Below are positions 1 through 11,165 of a stretch of 64,000 nucleotides of DNA, piece by piece. The notes under the pieces were generated by a model. It worked only from the letters and a program-made list of their open reading frames with translations. It had not been told where the DNA came from and did not search any database. The DNA is taken from assembly GCF_019393635.1 (NCBI RefSeq), contig NC_057866.1, positions 123,689,897-123,753,896 on the forward strand. Reading direction: 5' to 3'. The number at the start of each line of letters is the position of its first letter. The first letter of the stretch is position 1. Made by a program: the position numbers and the translations under genes. The DNA is from Dromiciops gliroides (taxonomy: Eukaryota > Chordata > Mammalia > Microbiotheria > Microbiotheriidae).

Positions 1-135
1 TGAGTAAACTGAGGCAAACAGGGTTAAGTGACTTGCCCAGTATCACAGCTAGTAAGTGTCTGAGCCAGATTTGAACTGGGTCTTCCTGACTCCACTTTCA
101 GCACTCTATCCACTGCTCTAACTGAGCTGCCCTGT
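1..135 (-). repeat. MAR1-type CORE-SINE, cut by window edge
   Basis: The text reads as the reverse complement of a marsupial CORE-SINE: a gaggcaaacagggttaagtg block, gcccag-cacagctagtaagtg, then the tctatccactg...gctgccc head. The first part of the element lies outside the window. About 10% of positions look mutated, so it is an old copy. Confidence 0.75.
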
Positions 136-1323
136 GTACAACTAAATTACTTTAGTCCAGAGCTCCACTACTTGCAAAGGGCCAATCTCCATCCTGGACG
201 CCCATGATGTCTGAAAAAGGACATTACACAGGAGTGAGCTGATCCAAGTTTTTAATATGGTTTTCCTCTCACCCAGCTGGCTCCGACTTCCCTATGCTTT
301 CTCACTATAATCTCCTGGGGGCTTTTTTTCAGGAAAAGAAATAGAGAACAAGGAATCTTTGTGCCACAAAAGCAGCCCCAGAGGATCAGACCAAACCAAA
401 CACTGTGCCTTGCCTGTTTAACATGAAGCAATGACCACTTATTGTTTCCTCGAGTTTGCTGTCTTGCTTGCTGAAGCTTTTCCTCATAGATTCCTGGGCT
501 CACAGATGCTGGCATTCACTTTGCCGCCAAAGGACTCTGGTAATGTCTGCTCTTTCTTCCCCAAGGAGCAGGAGGCAGGCAGAATTTGGCAGACAAACAA
601 AAGCCATTTGCAACGTCTGGAAGAAGGAGGACAGAAGAGTAACAGCAGTGGCGGCCAGGGGCCCTTTTGGTGACGTGTATTACGATTCTTTTATTATTTG
701 GCCTTTTAAAATTTCACAGTAGGGTCATTTCCAATTCAGGAGGAAGCTATGCTTTTCAAGATTACAATAGATTGATTTTCCAGAAATAAAGAGGAGGCCT
801 TGAAAGGTGGGCAAAATAAATGATGCTCCCTCTTGTTCCCTGTCTGCAGTGTACTTGGAGACCCTGGGGGACAGGTGTTATCTATAAATGCGAAGCCTGA
901 TTACCCAGAACATTGCTGTTATGCTCAGATGTTACAGGAAACACATGAAAAGCAAGGTTCTGCCTATTTCCCCAATGGCTTGGACTCTGTTCTAAATCTT
1001 TCTTCGAATAAAACAAACTCCAGTGCATCCATGGCCTTGTTGGTATGGGTTCCAAGTACTAGGGACCAGGGCAGATATCAGCCCATTTGCCTCTTCCCAC
1101 CCTGTGAAGTCCAGGTCTCTCCATATATCTTCCAAAGATGAGCCAGCTCACATACAGGGGGTCTTTCTCTGATTCTTATCCTATTTCATGGATGCCGGTG
1201 AAGCACTTGGGCTATCTATCTGTTATCTGTAGCTTTTACTACTTAGAAGAGGATCACATCATTAAAATTTTTTTCTTTTTGGTCATACATGTACTTGATG
1301 CTATCTCTTATACCGTTTCTTTT
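136..1323. other. Unique intergenic DNA, no gene seen
   Basis: I see no exon-like reading frame with a recognisable protein and no clear repeat. Open frames up to 102 codons occur (833-1141), but they have no family resemblance and no splice context. It is single-copy DNA within this window. Confidence 0.6.
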
Positions 1324-1498
1324 TCTTTTTTTTTTTTTTTTGGTTTGTTTTTTGGTTTTGGGGGGGGCGGGCAATGAGGGTTAAGTGACATACCTAGGGT
1401 CACACAGCTAGTAAGTGTCAAGTGTCTGATTCAAATTTGAACTCAGGTCCTCCTGAATCCAGGGTCAGTGCTTTATACACTGCGCCACCTAGCTGCCC
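1324..1498 (-). repeat. WSINE1-type SINE
   Basis: Antisense copy with a T-rich tail at its left end, then gggcaatgagggttaagtg, the cacacagctagtaagtg core and the gcgccacctagctgccc head. This is the dominant marsupial SINE of the window: tRNA-like head, CORE-like middle, A-rich tail. Confidence 0.88.
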
Positions 1499-2559
1499 TC
1501 TTAGACCATTTCTTAATCCAAGTATAAGAGTTTTGCTATGATAGCAGGCAGGAATGTCTCAGAAAACTCTGCTTGTGTCCCTTCCACCAAAGTTTTTTGG
1601 CTCCTTCTTGAAGTTTACAAAGACTTCAGGAAAATTTGTACATAGGGCATAATAGGATTTAAAAAACAACAACAATGAAGAGTGAGTGATATGCCAAAAT
1701 CAGAAAGCTGTGGTGTGAAATGTGGGTTGGGGAGGCCTTCTGCTTATCCTTGAGGTAAGGATGAGAAAGGAAGTCATTCATTTTTACATAGATAAAAATC
1801 AACGAGATTCTCTCTGGAGTGGGCTAAGGAAGCATTTCTCCTCAGTAACTTCCTAGGGAGTCTTTTCGGTACCATTTAGGTAAAGCTGGAATACAAGCAA
1901 AAAAGAAAGACAAAGCATGTTGTGAATAACCCCCAGGAGGTCTAAGCTCACTTATGCCTTATACCATGCCTAAGGCCCAGGTAGATTGAATTCACCAAAG
2001 CTTCTTAGGCATACAGTTAGTGAGGTCTAAAAGCCGGGGGATGAAGAGCAAAACAGGAGACCGAGGGATCAACTTTTGGGTTAAGCAAAGGTGGGTGAAA
2101 GGGGGAGTTGGCTGTGATTGACAGGAGCAGAGACAGAGTCTTGCCTGGTGATAGAAAGAGGATAACTCTGTGGCAGCTGTTCAGCAGTAATTCAAGACCA
2201 TTCTTTCTCCAGTGTCTCTAAAGGAGTGGGTTAGCGGGCAAAGAGCGCTCTCCATCTCAGAGAAAAGGATGATGCCTCTTTCCATCCCATTAAACACTAG
2301 CTAAAACTTCTTTAATTCTTTTTAACGTGGTGAAAAAAATGTGTCATCGAACCTCCCACCCCCACTCCAAGAAAGGCTATAACCCATCGTGAGTTTCACA
2401 TCACAGGTTTGACAATGACGCCGAATGACCCATTTTTGTTCTACGCTACGAAAAGCATTCCACTCCCTTGTTTGGTTATCCACACTGACTTTTATAATGA
2501 AGAGAAACTGTCAGTGTGCTCCAAGAAACATACTTGACATCTTCAATATTCGTCTATGC
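1499..2559. other. Unique intergenic DNA, nothing recognised
   Basis: No recognisable coding, RNA or repeat content. Base composition is unremarkable. Confidence 0.55.
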
Positions 2560-3180
2560 AATTTTTATCTTCAATTTCTTCTCTCTCTCTTCTCCAAGTA
2601 GGCTATCTCACTACCCGAAAGGATCAGGCTTTATTCCTTTTTGATGGGATTACCAGAAGGCTAGATCAGGGGATTTTCATAAACATAATACACGTAGATT
2701 TCAGCAAGAGAGTCACTATTCTCTTGAGAAAGATGGACCAGTAGGATTTAGAACCTCAGTAGTCTGCTGGTAAATATTTAACAACTGACTGGGGTGGGGA
2801 GGGCTGGAGGGTATGCATAGCACACTAGAAGTTTATTCTGTGTCATTAACATTTTCTCCATCACCTTCTTAAGTCTAGACAATCAATAAAGTAATACACC
2901 AGCCTTTGCTCATTGCTGCGGTATAAATGCTCACACTGAAGATTTAACAATAGGCTCTTAGGAGCTGGGTCAAGCTGGCCCTAGAACATTCCTTGGAACT
3001 GGTTGAATAATGCAATTAGAAAGCAGTCATGAGCCATTCTGCATTTATCTGGAGGGAAGCCTCAAGGGAGTACTCCCAGGATTTCTCTTTGTCCCTCTGC
3101 AGTTTTAACATTTTTATCACTGGGTTTGGAGTAGGTCATGAATGGAGTGGTTTTCAAATTTCCAGATAAGTCAAGATGGC
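2560..3180 (+). repeat. L3/CR1-type LINE fragment (RT region)
   Basis: The frame starting at 2556 reads DGITRRLDQGIFINIIHVDF then SK, which resembles the CR1/L3 reverse transcriptase stretch around motif A (DFSKAFDTV...). Downstream, 3100-3150 resembles the L3 'ttcaacatttttatcagtgac' stretch. The frame is interrupted and several parts are missing, so this is an ancient dead copy. Assignment to L3 versus another CR1 relative is from memory of consensus sequences. Confidence 0.65.
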
Positions 3181-3840
3181 TGCCCGAGAGTTTTGAAGGG
3201 TGCCTGGTTCTTCAATATCCCTTAAACAAATAAACAAAACTGAATAGGAACATTTAAAGAGAAGGTAAAAATGGTCAAGAATAAAAACCAAGCAAAATTA
3301 GACAACAGCAAAGCAGTGCCAATATTATTTTTAAAAAGACCATTGAGCTAAAAGTACTAGAAACAATGCAGGGGGGGGAGGTGTTGGTAGGCCAGAATCA
3401 CATAAGAAACAGCAAGAGATCCTCTCAAATAGGTAAACAAACATGCTCAAGAAGTTAAGCAAGACTAACACTAGAAAGAAAATCACAAGACAAAATTAAA
3501 GCACTTAATTAAAGTGGGCAATTATGGGAGGAAATCCATTTAAAATATAAGAATAAAAAAAGGTAGCAAATAAAGAAAAGGAACGATCTGGAAAATAAAA
3601 TAGAAAGTTTGGAAGAATCAAAAGACTCAACAATAATAGACTCCCCATAGCCAACAGATCAACTGGAAGAAATGCAGGCATAAAAATCATTTAATTATCC
3701 AAAGAATTTGAAAAACATGCAGCATCAGGTAGCAGCTATGCCAAATGAGAGGGAGCACAAGCAAGTAGACAAGAGCACAGTGTGAGGATTCTGGAGATCT
3801 GGGTTTGAATCCTGTATTACAAACTTGTTTATCTGAAAGC
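3181..3840. other. A-rich intergenic DNA, possible old L1 remnant
   Basis: 3230-3720 is A-rich on the + strand in the manner of decayed L1 ORF1/5' sequence, but I cannot match it firmly. 3745-3825 has a MIR-like stretch (gagcacagtg...gggtttgaatcctg). No gene is seen. Confidence 0.4.
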
Positions 3841-4120
3841 AGATGGAAACACATTTAAAAAAATTTTTTTTCATTTACTCTTTGACAATTCCTTAATCGA
3901 AGTTTTGGTTTTTTGACTGTTTCTCTCACAACTAGCTAATATGGGAAGTTTTCCAGGACTACTCATGTATAACTTATTTTGAATTGATTGAATTCTTGTG
4001 GGTGGGGACGGGAATGGAAGGGGGAAGAGAAGTTGGAACACAAAGTTTTTAAAAATTGATGTTAAAATTTTGTTTTACATATATTTTGGAAAATAAAATT
4101 CTATTCAGAATTTAAAAAAG
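3841..4120 (+). repeat. Marsupial L1 3' end
   Basis: It resembles the terminal part of marsupial L1 3' UTRs: ggaagttttccaggact, a g-rich stretch gaagggggaagagaagttgg, then ttttggaaaataaaattctat and an A tail. The copy is 5'-truncated and old. Confidence 0.65.
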
Positions 4121-4321
4121 AAACTTGTTTTATTATGTAACCATCAGCAATTTATTCAAGAAATATTTTTAAAATGCATACTGTGTGTAAGGCATTATAC
4201 TAGGTTCTTGGGCTGCAAAGACAAATAAAATCACCAAAGCCCTCAAAAAGCTTACATTCCTTTAAAAATGAGTTTCATTTATGCCTTCATTTTTTAAACA
4301 ATATTTTTAAAACATTTTATT

Positions 4322-4432
4322 TATTTATTTTTTTGCAGGCAATGGGAATTGTGACTTGAGGCTGGATTCAAACTCAGGTCCTCCTGACTCCAGGGCCAGT
4401 GCTCTATCCACTGCGCCACCTAGCTGCCTTTC
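4322..4432 (-). repeat. WSINE1-type SINE, internally deleted
   Basis: Antisense copy. The ttgcaggcaatggg tail side is joined almost directly to ggctggattcaaactcaggtc, so the CORE middle is missing. The head gcgccacctagctgcc is intact. Confidence 0.8.
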
Positions 4433-5118
4433 ATTTTTACATTAAAATTATTTCTAGAAATAAAGTTCACATGCACAGAAGGGAAAGATTGAACATCATA
4501 TATGGTGAATAGCTAGCAGGTCTGTTTGATTGGGACAGAGTGTTCCTCAAGGGGAATACTAAGGGAAGAAATTGGAAAGGCTGATGGGAGCCAGATTATA
4601 GAAGGCTTAAAATGCAAAAATATTCTGCAATTTGTCTTATACAACATACAAAGTCATTTAGGCTGGTCAGCTAGGGGAGCAACATGCTCATATATGTGCT
4701 TTAAGGACATCAATTTGGCAGCTAGGTGAAGAATGAAATGGAAGAGGGAGAGACTGGAGACAAGGAGATTAATTAGGAAGCTATTGCATTATTCTAAGTG
4801 AGAAGTAATGAGGGCCTGAATTAGGATAGATACTGTGAGTGGAGAAGACAGATACAATGGAAGTTGTGGAAGAATTAATATTTCTGAAACTGATTGGATA
4901 ATGGAAATGAGGGACAGAGAAGAGTCAAAGATGATTCCACAGTTACATGCCTCAGTGACCAGAGAGATGGTGGTAGAGTCAAGTGAAATGGCAGAGGTTG
5001 GTGGTCTGTGACCTGTTGAATTTGAGTTGCCTGTTAGGATATTGAAGTGGAGCTGTCAAGCAGGAAGTTGGCTAAATAGAATTGGAGTTCAGGAACGAGA
5101 TTAAGAATGAATGTATAG

Positions 5119-5275
5119 GGGCAGCTAGGTGGCGCAGTGGATAGAGCACCGGCCTTGGAGTCAGGAGTCCTGGGTTCAAATCCAGCCTCAGACACTTAAC
5201 ACTTACTAGCTGTGTGACCCTGGGCAAGTCACTTAACCCCAATTACCTCACCAAAAAAAAAAAAAATAAATAAAT
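5119..5275 (+). repeat. WSINE1-type SINE with perfect TSD
   Basis: Full-length sense copy beginning gggcagctaggtggcgcag and ending in an A/AAAT tail. It is flanked by the 13-bp TSD aatgaatgtatag at 5106-5118 and 5276-5288, and it interrupts an L2. It is one of the least decayed copies here. Confidence 0.93.
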
Positions 5276-5360
5276 AATGAATGTATAGATTTGGAAATCA
5301 TCCACACAGAGATGATTGTGGAGCCCATGAAGTGGAAGAGCTTGGCAAAAGAAAGGTTGT

Positions 5361-5414
5361 AGAGAGAGAAGGGAAGGGAAGGCAAGGCAAAGGAAGGGAA
5401 GGGAAGGGAAAGGA
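5361..5414 (+). repeat. Purine-rich GGGAA simple repeat
   Basis: Run of gggaa / ggcaa pentamers, all purine on the + strand apart from two c residues. Confidence 0.9.
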
Positions 5415-5479
5415 ACTCAGACAAAACTTAGGAAGAGAATTTTAGTGGATGGAAGGAGCATGATGATTCAGAAAAGGAA

Positions 5480-5960
5480 AAGTCACAACCTCTCAGAGCC
5501 TCAATTTCTTTATCTTTAAACTAGAGATCTTGCCTGCCCTGTCTACCTGTCAAGTTTGTTGTAAAGAAACCTTAAAGATTTTAAGGCTTGGAACTTTAAA
5601 AACTGCAAACTTTGCAACCTTAAAGTGCTATATAAAGGATGTGTAGAGATCTGCTTGCTAGAGATCCTAGGCATAAGGAATGATTTCAGAAAAGGCACTG
5701 TAGCAGGAAAAAAGTTTGAGAAGTTTATGACTAGAAATAGTGTGAAACGAAATGTCGGTGGCAAAATAGGATTGATTACACTTTGGGGGAGGGATCCTGG
5801 GTGCAGTAGAAATAGCATTGGAATTTTGAGCCAGAAGAAGCAAACGGTTCAGTTGGATCTTCTAGATCATCAGTTTCCCTCATTTGTAAAATGAATGGGT
5901 TGGACTAAATGAACTTAGTTGCTGCTAGTTCTAAACCTATAATATTATGATAGATTACAA
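5480..5960 (+). repeat. Two MIR-like CORE-SINE fragments
   Basis: 5480-5650 (cctcagagcctcaatttctttatc ... aagtgctatataaagg) and 5785-5960 (gcagtagaaatagcattgg ... cccctcatttgtaaaatgaatgggttggact) both follow MIR in sense orientation. They are strongly diverged. Confidence 0.55.
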
Positions 5961-6002
5961 CACAGCAATCTTAGGATGCTTTGAGCTTAGAAATTTAGAT
6001 AT

Positions 6003-6173
6003 GGGGCCAGCTAGTGGGCACAGTGGATAGAGCACCAGCCTGATTCGGGAGGACCCGAGTCAAGTCCAACCTCAGACACTTGACACGTACTAGCTACGTG
6101 GACCTGGCAAGCCACTTAACCCTCAGTGCCCCGCCAAAAAAAAAAAAAAGAAAGAAAGAAAGAAAGAAAAGAC
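6003..6173 (+). repeat. WSINE1-type SINE with TSD
   Basis: Sense copy, somewhat mutated in the head (ggccagctagtgggcac), with an A then (GAAA)n tail. The 11-bp TSD aatttagatat is at 5992-6002 and 6174-6184. Confidence 0.9.
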
Positions 6174-6184
6174 AATTTAGATAT

Positions 6185-6894
6185 CTACAAAATAATTTTA
6201 ATTTGATATTCCAGTAAATTGCTAAAGAAAAATGCCCTGAAATAGTTCAAAAATAATTTGTGATATTCAAATGATAAAAAGCACTACAAGACCCCAACAA
6301 GTAATAAACCCAAAAAATTAACCCTCCAATCACAATATAGTTATACTCTAACAATATAATGATCAGGGGAGAAACTTCCAAAATCTGGAAGACAGAAATG
6401 ACCTATCTTACATTACCTACTACATTAATCAATATCATAACAGATATCTTACAAGGACAAGGGACAGTTAAAGAAAGTAGAATGCAACATATATAAAATC
6501 AAGGAGTGTAGGCTCGGGTAGCCAGAATTAGCTACTCAGCAAAAGGTCACTGTCCTACTCGAAATCAAGAAGCAGAAATGTTCAAAAGCATCCAGGACTT
6601 GAAAAACTTGTGAAATTTCTCCTTCTAGGGGAATCCCTCAATATGACAGGCAGGCCTCCTGGGGCCCAAAAGGAAAGTACTTAGAACAACCCATGCTTCT
6701 CAAATTAATATATCAATTGCCAACAATGTGAGACCCTTCAGAATATCATGTTGCCTAAACCTTTTAAATGTTATCAGAAGGACATGTCAAAGAAACAGAA
6801 AATATGGGGAAAATACAAACCCAAGAGAAGGAAAAGGAATAGGAGCAAGTTAATCTAAGGGAAGCTCCTATCAATCAAATTATCAGTAGTTATT
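6185..6894. other. AT-rich intergenic DNA, nothing recognised
   Basis: A-rich on the + strand. I see no gene and no repeat I can name. Confidence 0.45.
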
Positions 6895-6909
6895 AAAACC
6901 TAGTATGTT

Positions 6910-7067
6910 GGGGAGCTATGGTGCGCAGTGGATAAAGCACTGATCCTGTATTCAGGAAGGACCTGAGTTCAAATCCAGCCTCAGACACTTGATACTTACT
7001 AGCTGTGTGACCCTGGGCAAGTCACTTAACCCTCATTGCCCATGCAAAAACAAAAACAAACAAACAA
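6910..7067 (+). repeat. WSINE1-type SINE with 15-bp TSD
   Basis: Sense copy with a slightly altered head. The perfect TSD aaaacctagtatgtt lies at 6895-6909 and 7068-7082. The tail is (CAAA)n. Confidence 0.92.
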
Positions 7068-7082
7068 AAAACCTAGTATGTT

Positions 7083-7779
7083 CCAGGTACTGTGTTAAGT
7101 CCTGGAAATACCGTCACTTGGATAAAAGTCAAGTCTAAACTAAGGATATCTACATAAATGACTACTAACATAATTTTATAGTTATTTTGTGTAAATTGGT
7201 ATAATAACAGAAATAAATGTTTTCTTCCTGTAGAATGACTGAAGAAAAGATAAGCCTAAAATTGAAAAAGTAAAATAATAATGGATTAAATTCTTCAATT
7301 AAAAAAGTGGGGGCAGCTAGGTGGCACAGTGGATAAAGCACTGGCTCTGGATTCAGGAGGACCTGAGTTCAAGTCTGTCCTCAGACAATTGACACTTACT
7401 AGCTGTGTGACCCTGGGCAAGTCACTTAACCCTCACTGCCCCACAAAAACAAAAAACAAAACAAAATAAAACAAAAAACTGGGGGGAAAGTAGTACTATA
7501 TCTGTCATAGGTGTGGAAAGCAGAACATTTTTTCATTAATTTTTTTTGTTTGTTTTGAATTCTCTTCTTCCTTTTTAGCTCCTCTCCCACACATTGAAAA
7601 GATTGAACAATATAACAGAAGAAGAAAAATAGTTTTATCAATTCAACAAATATAAAATGATTAGAAAAAATGGATAATTAGAGGATAAAGATTCAAGGAT
7701 TTTCACCACATAAAACAATGCCTCCAAAATAAAGAGAAGAAATATATTGAGAGGGGATATTTATAGTAAACACATACTT
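7083..7779. other. Intergenic DNA around a SINE
   Basis: Apart from the SINE at 7309-7477 I see no gene here. The first 40 bases, joined to those before the 6910 SINE, look like an L2 tail fragment (ccaggtactgtgttaagtcc). Confidence 0.45.
7309..7477 (+). repeat. WSINE1-type SINE
   Basis: Sense copy with intact head gggcagctaggtggcacag, core, and a CAAAA-type tail. The flanks aaaaaagtgggg and aaaaaactgggg are a slightly diverged TSD. Confidence 0.9.
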
Positions 7780-8930
7780 ATTGAGAATCTACCAAGAATC
7801 AATACAACAAACACACACTCCTAACTGAAGCAAGGAGTAAGCTCCCGAACTCATGACACAATCGCTCCAAAAAAACATCCAAATAACGCCATAGGAAAAT
7901 GCCCAGAGCAGCAAAACTCACAGAAGAATGTGCTGAAATCATCTTCTAACCAAGAACGGCCTGGAAGGTCAGAAAGAGGGAGCTGCTGTGCTGATACAGG
8001 AGTCAGGCCCAAAGTCACCCTGACACAGATCCAGTCTCAGGAAGTCCTCACCAGAGGAGACCCCCAGAGCCTCTGAATCAGCTGAAGTGCCAATGTGGTC
8101 TGGAACTAAGCTCACAGTCTGGCGAGTGGGCTGAGCCCTGGGCAGCGGGGAGACTACAGGGGTCTATGCTGATGCTAAGGGCAGAACTTGGATTTTACAC
8201 CCTGCTGAGAACCAGGAGGTAGGCCAAGTAGCAGTGGCCCGGGTGGGGGAGGGGGGCACAGGCTCGTTGGAGCTAACAGCCCACAACACACAAAGCGGGT
8301 TGATTAGCAAGTTGGTCCGGGTCATCTAGGACCAGGAAACAGGCGGGGCAAGGGAAGAACCAGATGTCTCCCTTAATCATACCACCTGGGACTTTCTTAA
8401 GCTTTGGATATACTGCAGCTTGGAAACAGTGCCCCACTTTAAGGGAGCTAAAACTCAAGTAAAAGAAAGGCAAGATGAGCCGACGTAGAAAGGTGAAGGA
8501 CCATAGAAAAGTTTCTTTCAATAACAAGGAAGACCAAGGGGCACCCTCAGAGGAAGATTGTCAACATCAGGGCCCCTATATCGAAAGCTTCCAAGAAAAA
8601 TATGAATTGGTCTCAGGCCCATAGAGATGCTCGAAAAGGACTTTGAAGATAAAGTTAGAGAGGTAGAGGAAAAAATGGAAAGAGAGAATGAGGGAGATGC
8701 AGAAAAGACATGAGAAAAAAGTCAACAGCTTGAAAAGTCAAATGGAAAAGGAGGTCCAAAAGCTCTCTGATGAAAATAATTGCCTAACTGAAGCAACAAT
8801 CAAAGGAAATAAAAACATAATTTCAAATGAGAAAATAAAATTTGTTAAAACATGAAAAGATGTTCAAATTCCCTAATGAAACAAGGCAGAGAAATGCAAA
8901 TCACAACAACCTCTTGATAGCACTAGAGGT
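7780..8930 (+). repeat. Marsupial L1: 5' UTR and ORF1 start, joined to 3' sequence
   Basis: 7840-8480 resembles the marsupial L1 5' UTR. 8540-8800 resembles the ORF1 start with its coiled-coil repeats: gaagattgtcaacatcagggc, aaaatatgaattggtctcagg, gtagaggaaaaaatgg, then the gtcaacagcttgaaaagtc block. From about 8840 (catgaaaagatgttcaaa... gagaaatgcaaatcacaac) the text matches the L1 3' region instead, so most of ORF1 and all of ORF2's RT are missing. Stops are frequent; this is a dead, internally deleted L1. Confidence 0.7.
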
Positions 8931-8931
8931 C

Positions 8932-9120
8932 CACAATAATAGTAACAAAACAATTAGATGTCACTTTCATGTTTTGCAAACTACTTTTCATAAGCAATCT
9001 CATTTGATCCCATCATTACCCTGTGAGTTGGGTGCTATTATTATCCCTATATTATAGATGAGGAAACTTAAGTTCAGAAAGGTTAAGTAACTAGCTGAGG
9101 GTCACAAAGCTAGTAAGAGT
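8932..9120 (-). repeat. MIR-family CORE-SINE
   Basis: Antisense: gcaaactacttttcataagc, tcatttgatccc, attattatccctatattatagatgaggaaac, then ggttaagtaact and the core. It interrupts the L1 3' sequence. Confidence 0.65.
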
Positions 9121-9124
9121 CTTA

Positions 9125-9625
9125 GTTAAAAAGAATTGGAAGTTGAGATGCCCATCAATTGGGAAATGGCTAAACAGCATATAGTATGTGATTGTGATGG
9201 AATACTATTGTTCTATAAGAAATGATTAGCAGCAGGCAGCTAGGTGGTGCAGTGGATAAGGTACTGGTCCTGGATTCAGGAGGACCTGAGTTCAAATCCA
9301 GACTCAGACACTTACTAGCTATGTGACCCTGGGCAAGTCACTTAACCCTCATTGTCCCCACAAAATAAACATGCAAAAGAAGTGATTAGCAGAAAAAAAA
9401 TGATTAGCAGGATTCTTTCAGATTTTTCTCAGAAAAATGGGGAAAGACTTATGTGAACGATGCAAAGTAAAGTGAGTAGAACCAGGAGAATATTGTGCAT
9501 AGTAAGCATCAATACTACTGAATTTTGGGCTATATCTGTAATAAGGTACAGAAAATTGATCAAGTTTTGCTATCTTTCTTCTATTCCTTTTTTTACCCTT
9601 AAAATGTCACATTAAAACAATTTTA
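9125..9625 (+). repeat. Marsupial L1 3' UTR, split by a SINE
   Basis: ttggaagttgagatgcccatcaattgggaaatggc, tggaatactattgttctataag, then after the SINE 'gatttttctcagaaaaatgggg', 'agtgagtagaaccaggagaa'. This is the characteristic marsupial L1 3' end. Confidence 0.75.
9233..9380 (+). repeat. WSINE1-type SINE inside L1
   Basis: Sense copy starting ggcagctaggtggtgcag. Flanks aatgattagcag (9221-9232) and agtgattagcag (9381-9392) are a nearly perfect TSD within the L1 3' UTR. Confidence 0.9.
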
Positions 9626-9639
9626 AAACCCCCCTACAA

Positions 9640-10075
9640 GTGCTATTTCTTACCACTCCATGCCTCAACCTACTTGCTTCCATGACTAACTTCTCTACCC
9701 ACTTGACCCACACAAAAAGATGGGCATAACCTTGATCTTGCAATCACCTGCAAATGTTCCACCTCCACACTTTAAGAATCTGAAATTCCCCTATCCGACT
9801 AGAATCTCTTGGGCTTTTGCCACCTTTCCCTCGCCCTTTGCTTACAAAACTTTACTCTTTGTCCTCACTGTGATTTCCAATCTTTTGATCTTTCAATTCC
9901 TTCCCAGGCCATCTCTTCTGCAATAGCCACTCCCTCCTCTTTCTCCTATCTTGACCCCTTGGTGATCCAGTTCACCTATATACCAATTTCCTTTCTTGAT
10001 TCCCCAGTCCCCTTATCATGTTATCATTTATTCCCTGCCAAGTCTTAGCCTTGAATTACTCCCATAATTCACTGT
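9640..10075 (+). repeat. L2 LINE 3' region
   Basis: Pyrimidine-rich sense L2: ccactccatgcctcaacctac, tcttgcaatcacctgcaaatg, ggccatctcttctgcaatagc, then ccttgaccccttggtgatcc. Old and diverged. Confidence 0.5.
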
Positions 10076-10114
10076 CTTTGCTCTGGCATATAGGCTGCTG
10101 AACAAATGCAGAGA

Positions 10115-10800
10115 AAGTCTCGCAGCTGTTCTGACTGGGTCCATTACAAATTTATTTTACAGAACCTCAACTGTATACAGACCTCTGTTCTGCTCCTGGC
10201 ATTTCTCCTGGAGTTGTCAGTCAGCAAACACCATATCAAATACTCCTTGGTCCTTTCTGAAGCCACACTGGCTCTCAGATAGATGATCATCTTCCAGGTG
10301 ATGGATCAGCCAATTAAGGAGGACTCTGGCAAGAATCTTGCCGGTAATGACCAAAAGAGAGACTCCCCTCCCCCTGGTGTGGTTGTCCCATTACAACCAG
10401 TTTCCTTTTCCTTTATAGAGATGGACAATGGAGGTGAACTCTTGAGGTATAACCTCCTCTTGCCATGTAATCCAGAAGATATTAGTCAGCTTTTGTATGA
10501 GCAGTGGACCCCCTTCCTTGTAGCTCTCTGCAGGAATGGAATCAGCACCAGATGATTTGCCACGTGAGAGGAGCCTAATGGCATTCCCAAGGTCTTCTTC
10601 AGTTGGAAGTTCAGCTAGAAAGATATTGACTTCAACTTGAGGTAAACAGTCAATGTCTTTAGCATTTGTTGATGATGTTCTATTGAGAGCACTATGGAAG
10701 TATTCAGCCCATTTCTCCAGGGTCGTGTCCTTATCAGTGATCAGTGTAGCTTCATGAGCAATGGAGTAGTAAAGACCCACCAAAGGTCTTTGGCTCATAA
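10115..10800 (-). repeat. RTE-like LINE reverse transcriptase fragment
   Basis: The minus strand encodes a recognisable RT segment. In order: TEEDLGNAIRLLSRGKSSGA then DSIPAESYKEGGP (near 10560-10500), WQEEVIPQEFTSIVHLYKGK (near 10440), a second frame with GKILARVLLNWLIHHLE (near 10340-10290), and SESQCGFRKDQGVFDMVFAD followed by a stop and QLQEKCQEQ (near 10270-10180). This order is that of the palm/fingers region of endonuclease-type RTE-clade elements. At least one frame change and one stop show it is dead. RTE versus RTE-X is not decided. Confidence 0.75.
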
Positions 10801-10929
10801 ATAACTTTTAGGAAATTGTTAAAACGCTTTATATTGTTACAATCAGTGTAAAACTGAATTCCATCTGCCTTCACAGAGTCTATCTTTCTTTACTCATGGT
10901 TCTTCCCTGGAGTTCCCTGATCCTTCAGT

Positions 10930-11165
10930 TGTCAATCACAACAACAATAATAATAATTTGTACAGCCACTGCTTTAGGGTTTGTAAGGCACTGTCCTCAA
11001 AATTCTCCCTAGGAGGTGGGTTATACAAGTTTCATAATCCCCTTTTTACAGATGAGACAATGGAGGATTTATGAGGTTAAGTGACATGCTCCAGATCACA
11101 GTCAGTGAGTGAGATGGGATTCAGATTAAGATCTCCTGACTTCATGTCCTGTACTCTCATCAACC
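10930..11165 (-). repeat. MIR-family CORE-SINE
   Basis: Antisense MIR: aataataataatttgtacagcc, ggtttgtaaggcactg, cataatccccttttt, acagatgagacaatggagg, then gttaagtgacatgctccagatcaca. Diverged. Confidence 0.65.

Larger units (their letters stand above)
4141..5345 (-). repeat. L2 LINE 3' region, split by two SINEs
   Basis: Starting near 4145 (tttattcaagaaatatttt, the reverse of the L2 tail) the sequence follows the antisense L2 3' region: 'ctcaaaaagcttacattcc', 'ccagattatagaaggctt', 'aggaagctattgcattatt', 'gtcaaagatgattccac', then the 'gttgaatttgagttgcctgt' block near 5020. SINEs at 4322-4432 and 5119-5275 interrupt it, so they are younger than the L2. Confidence 0.7.
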
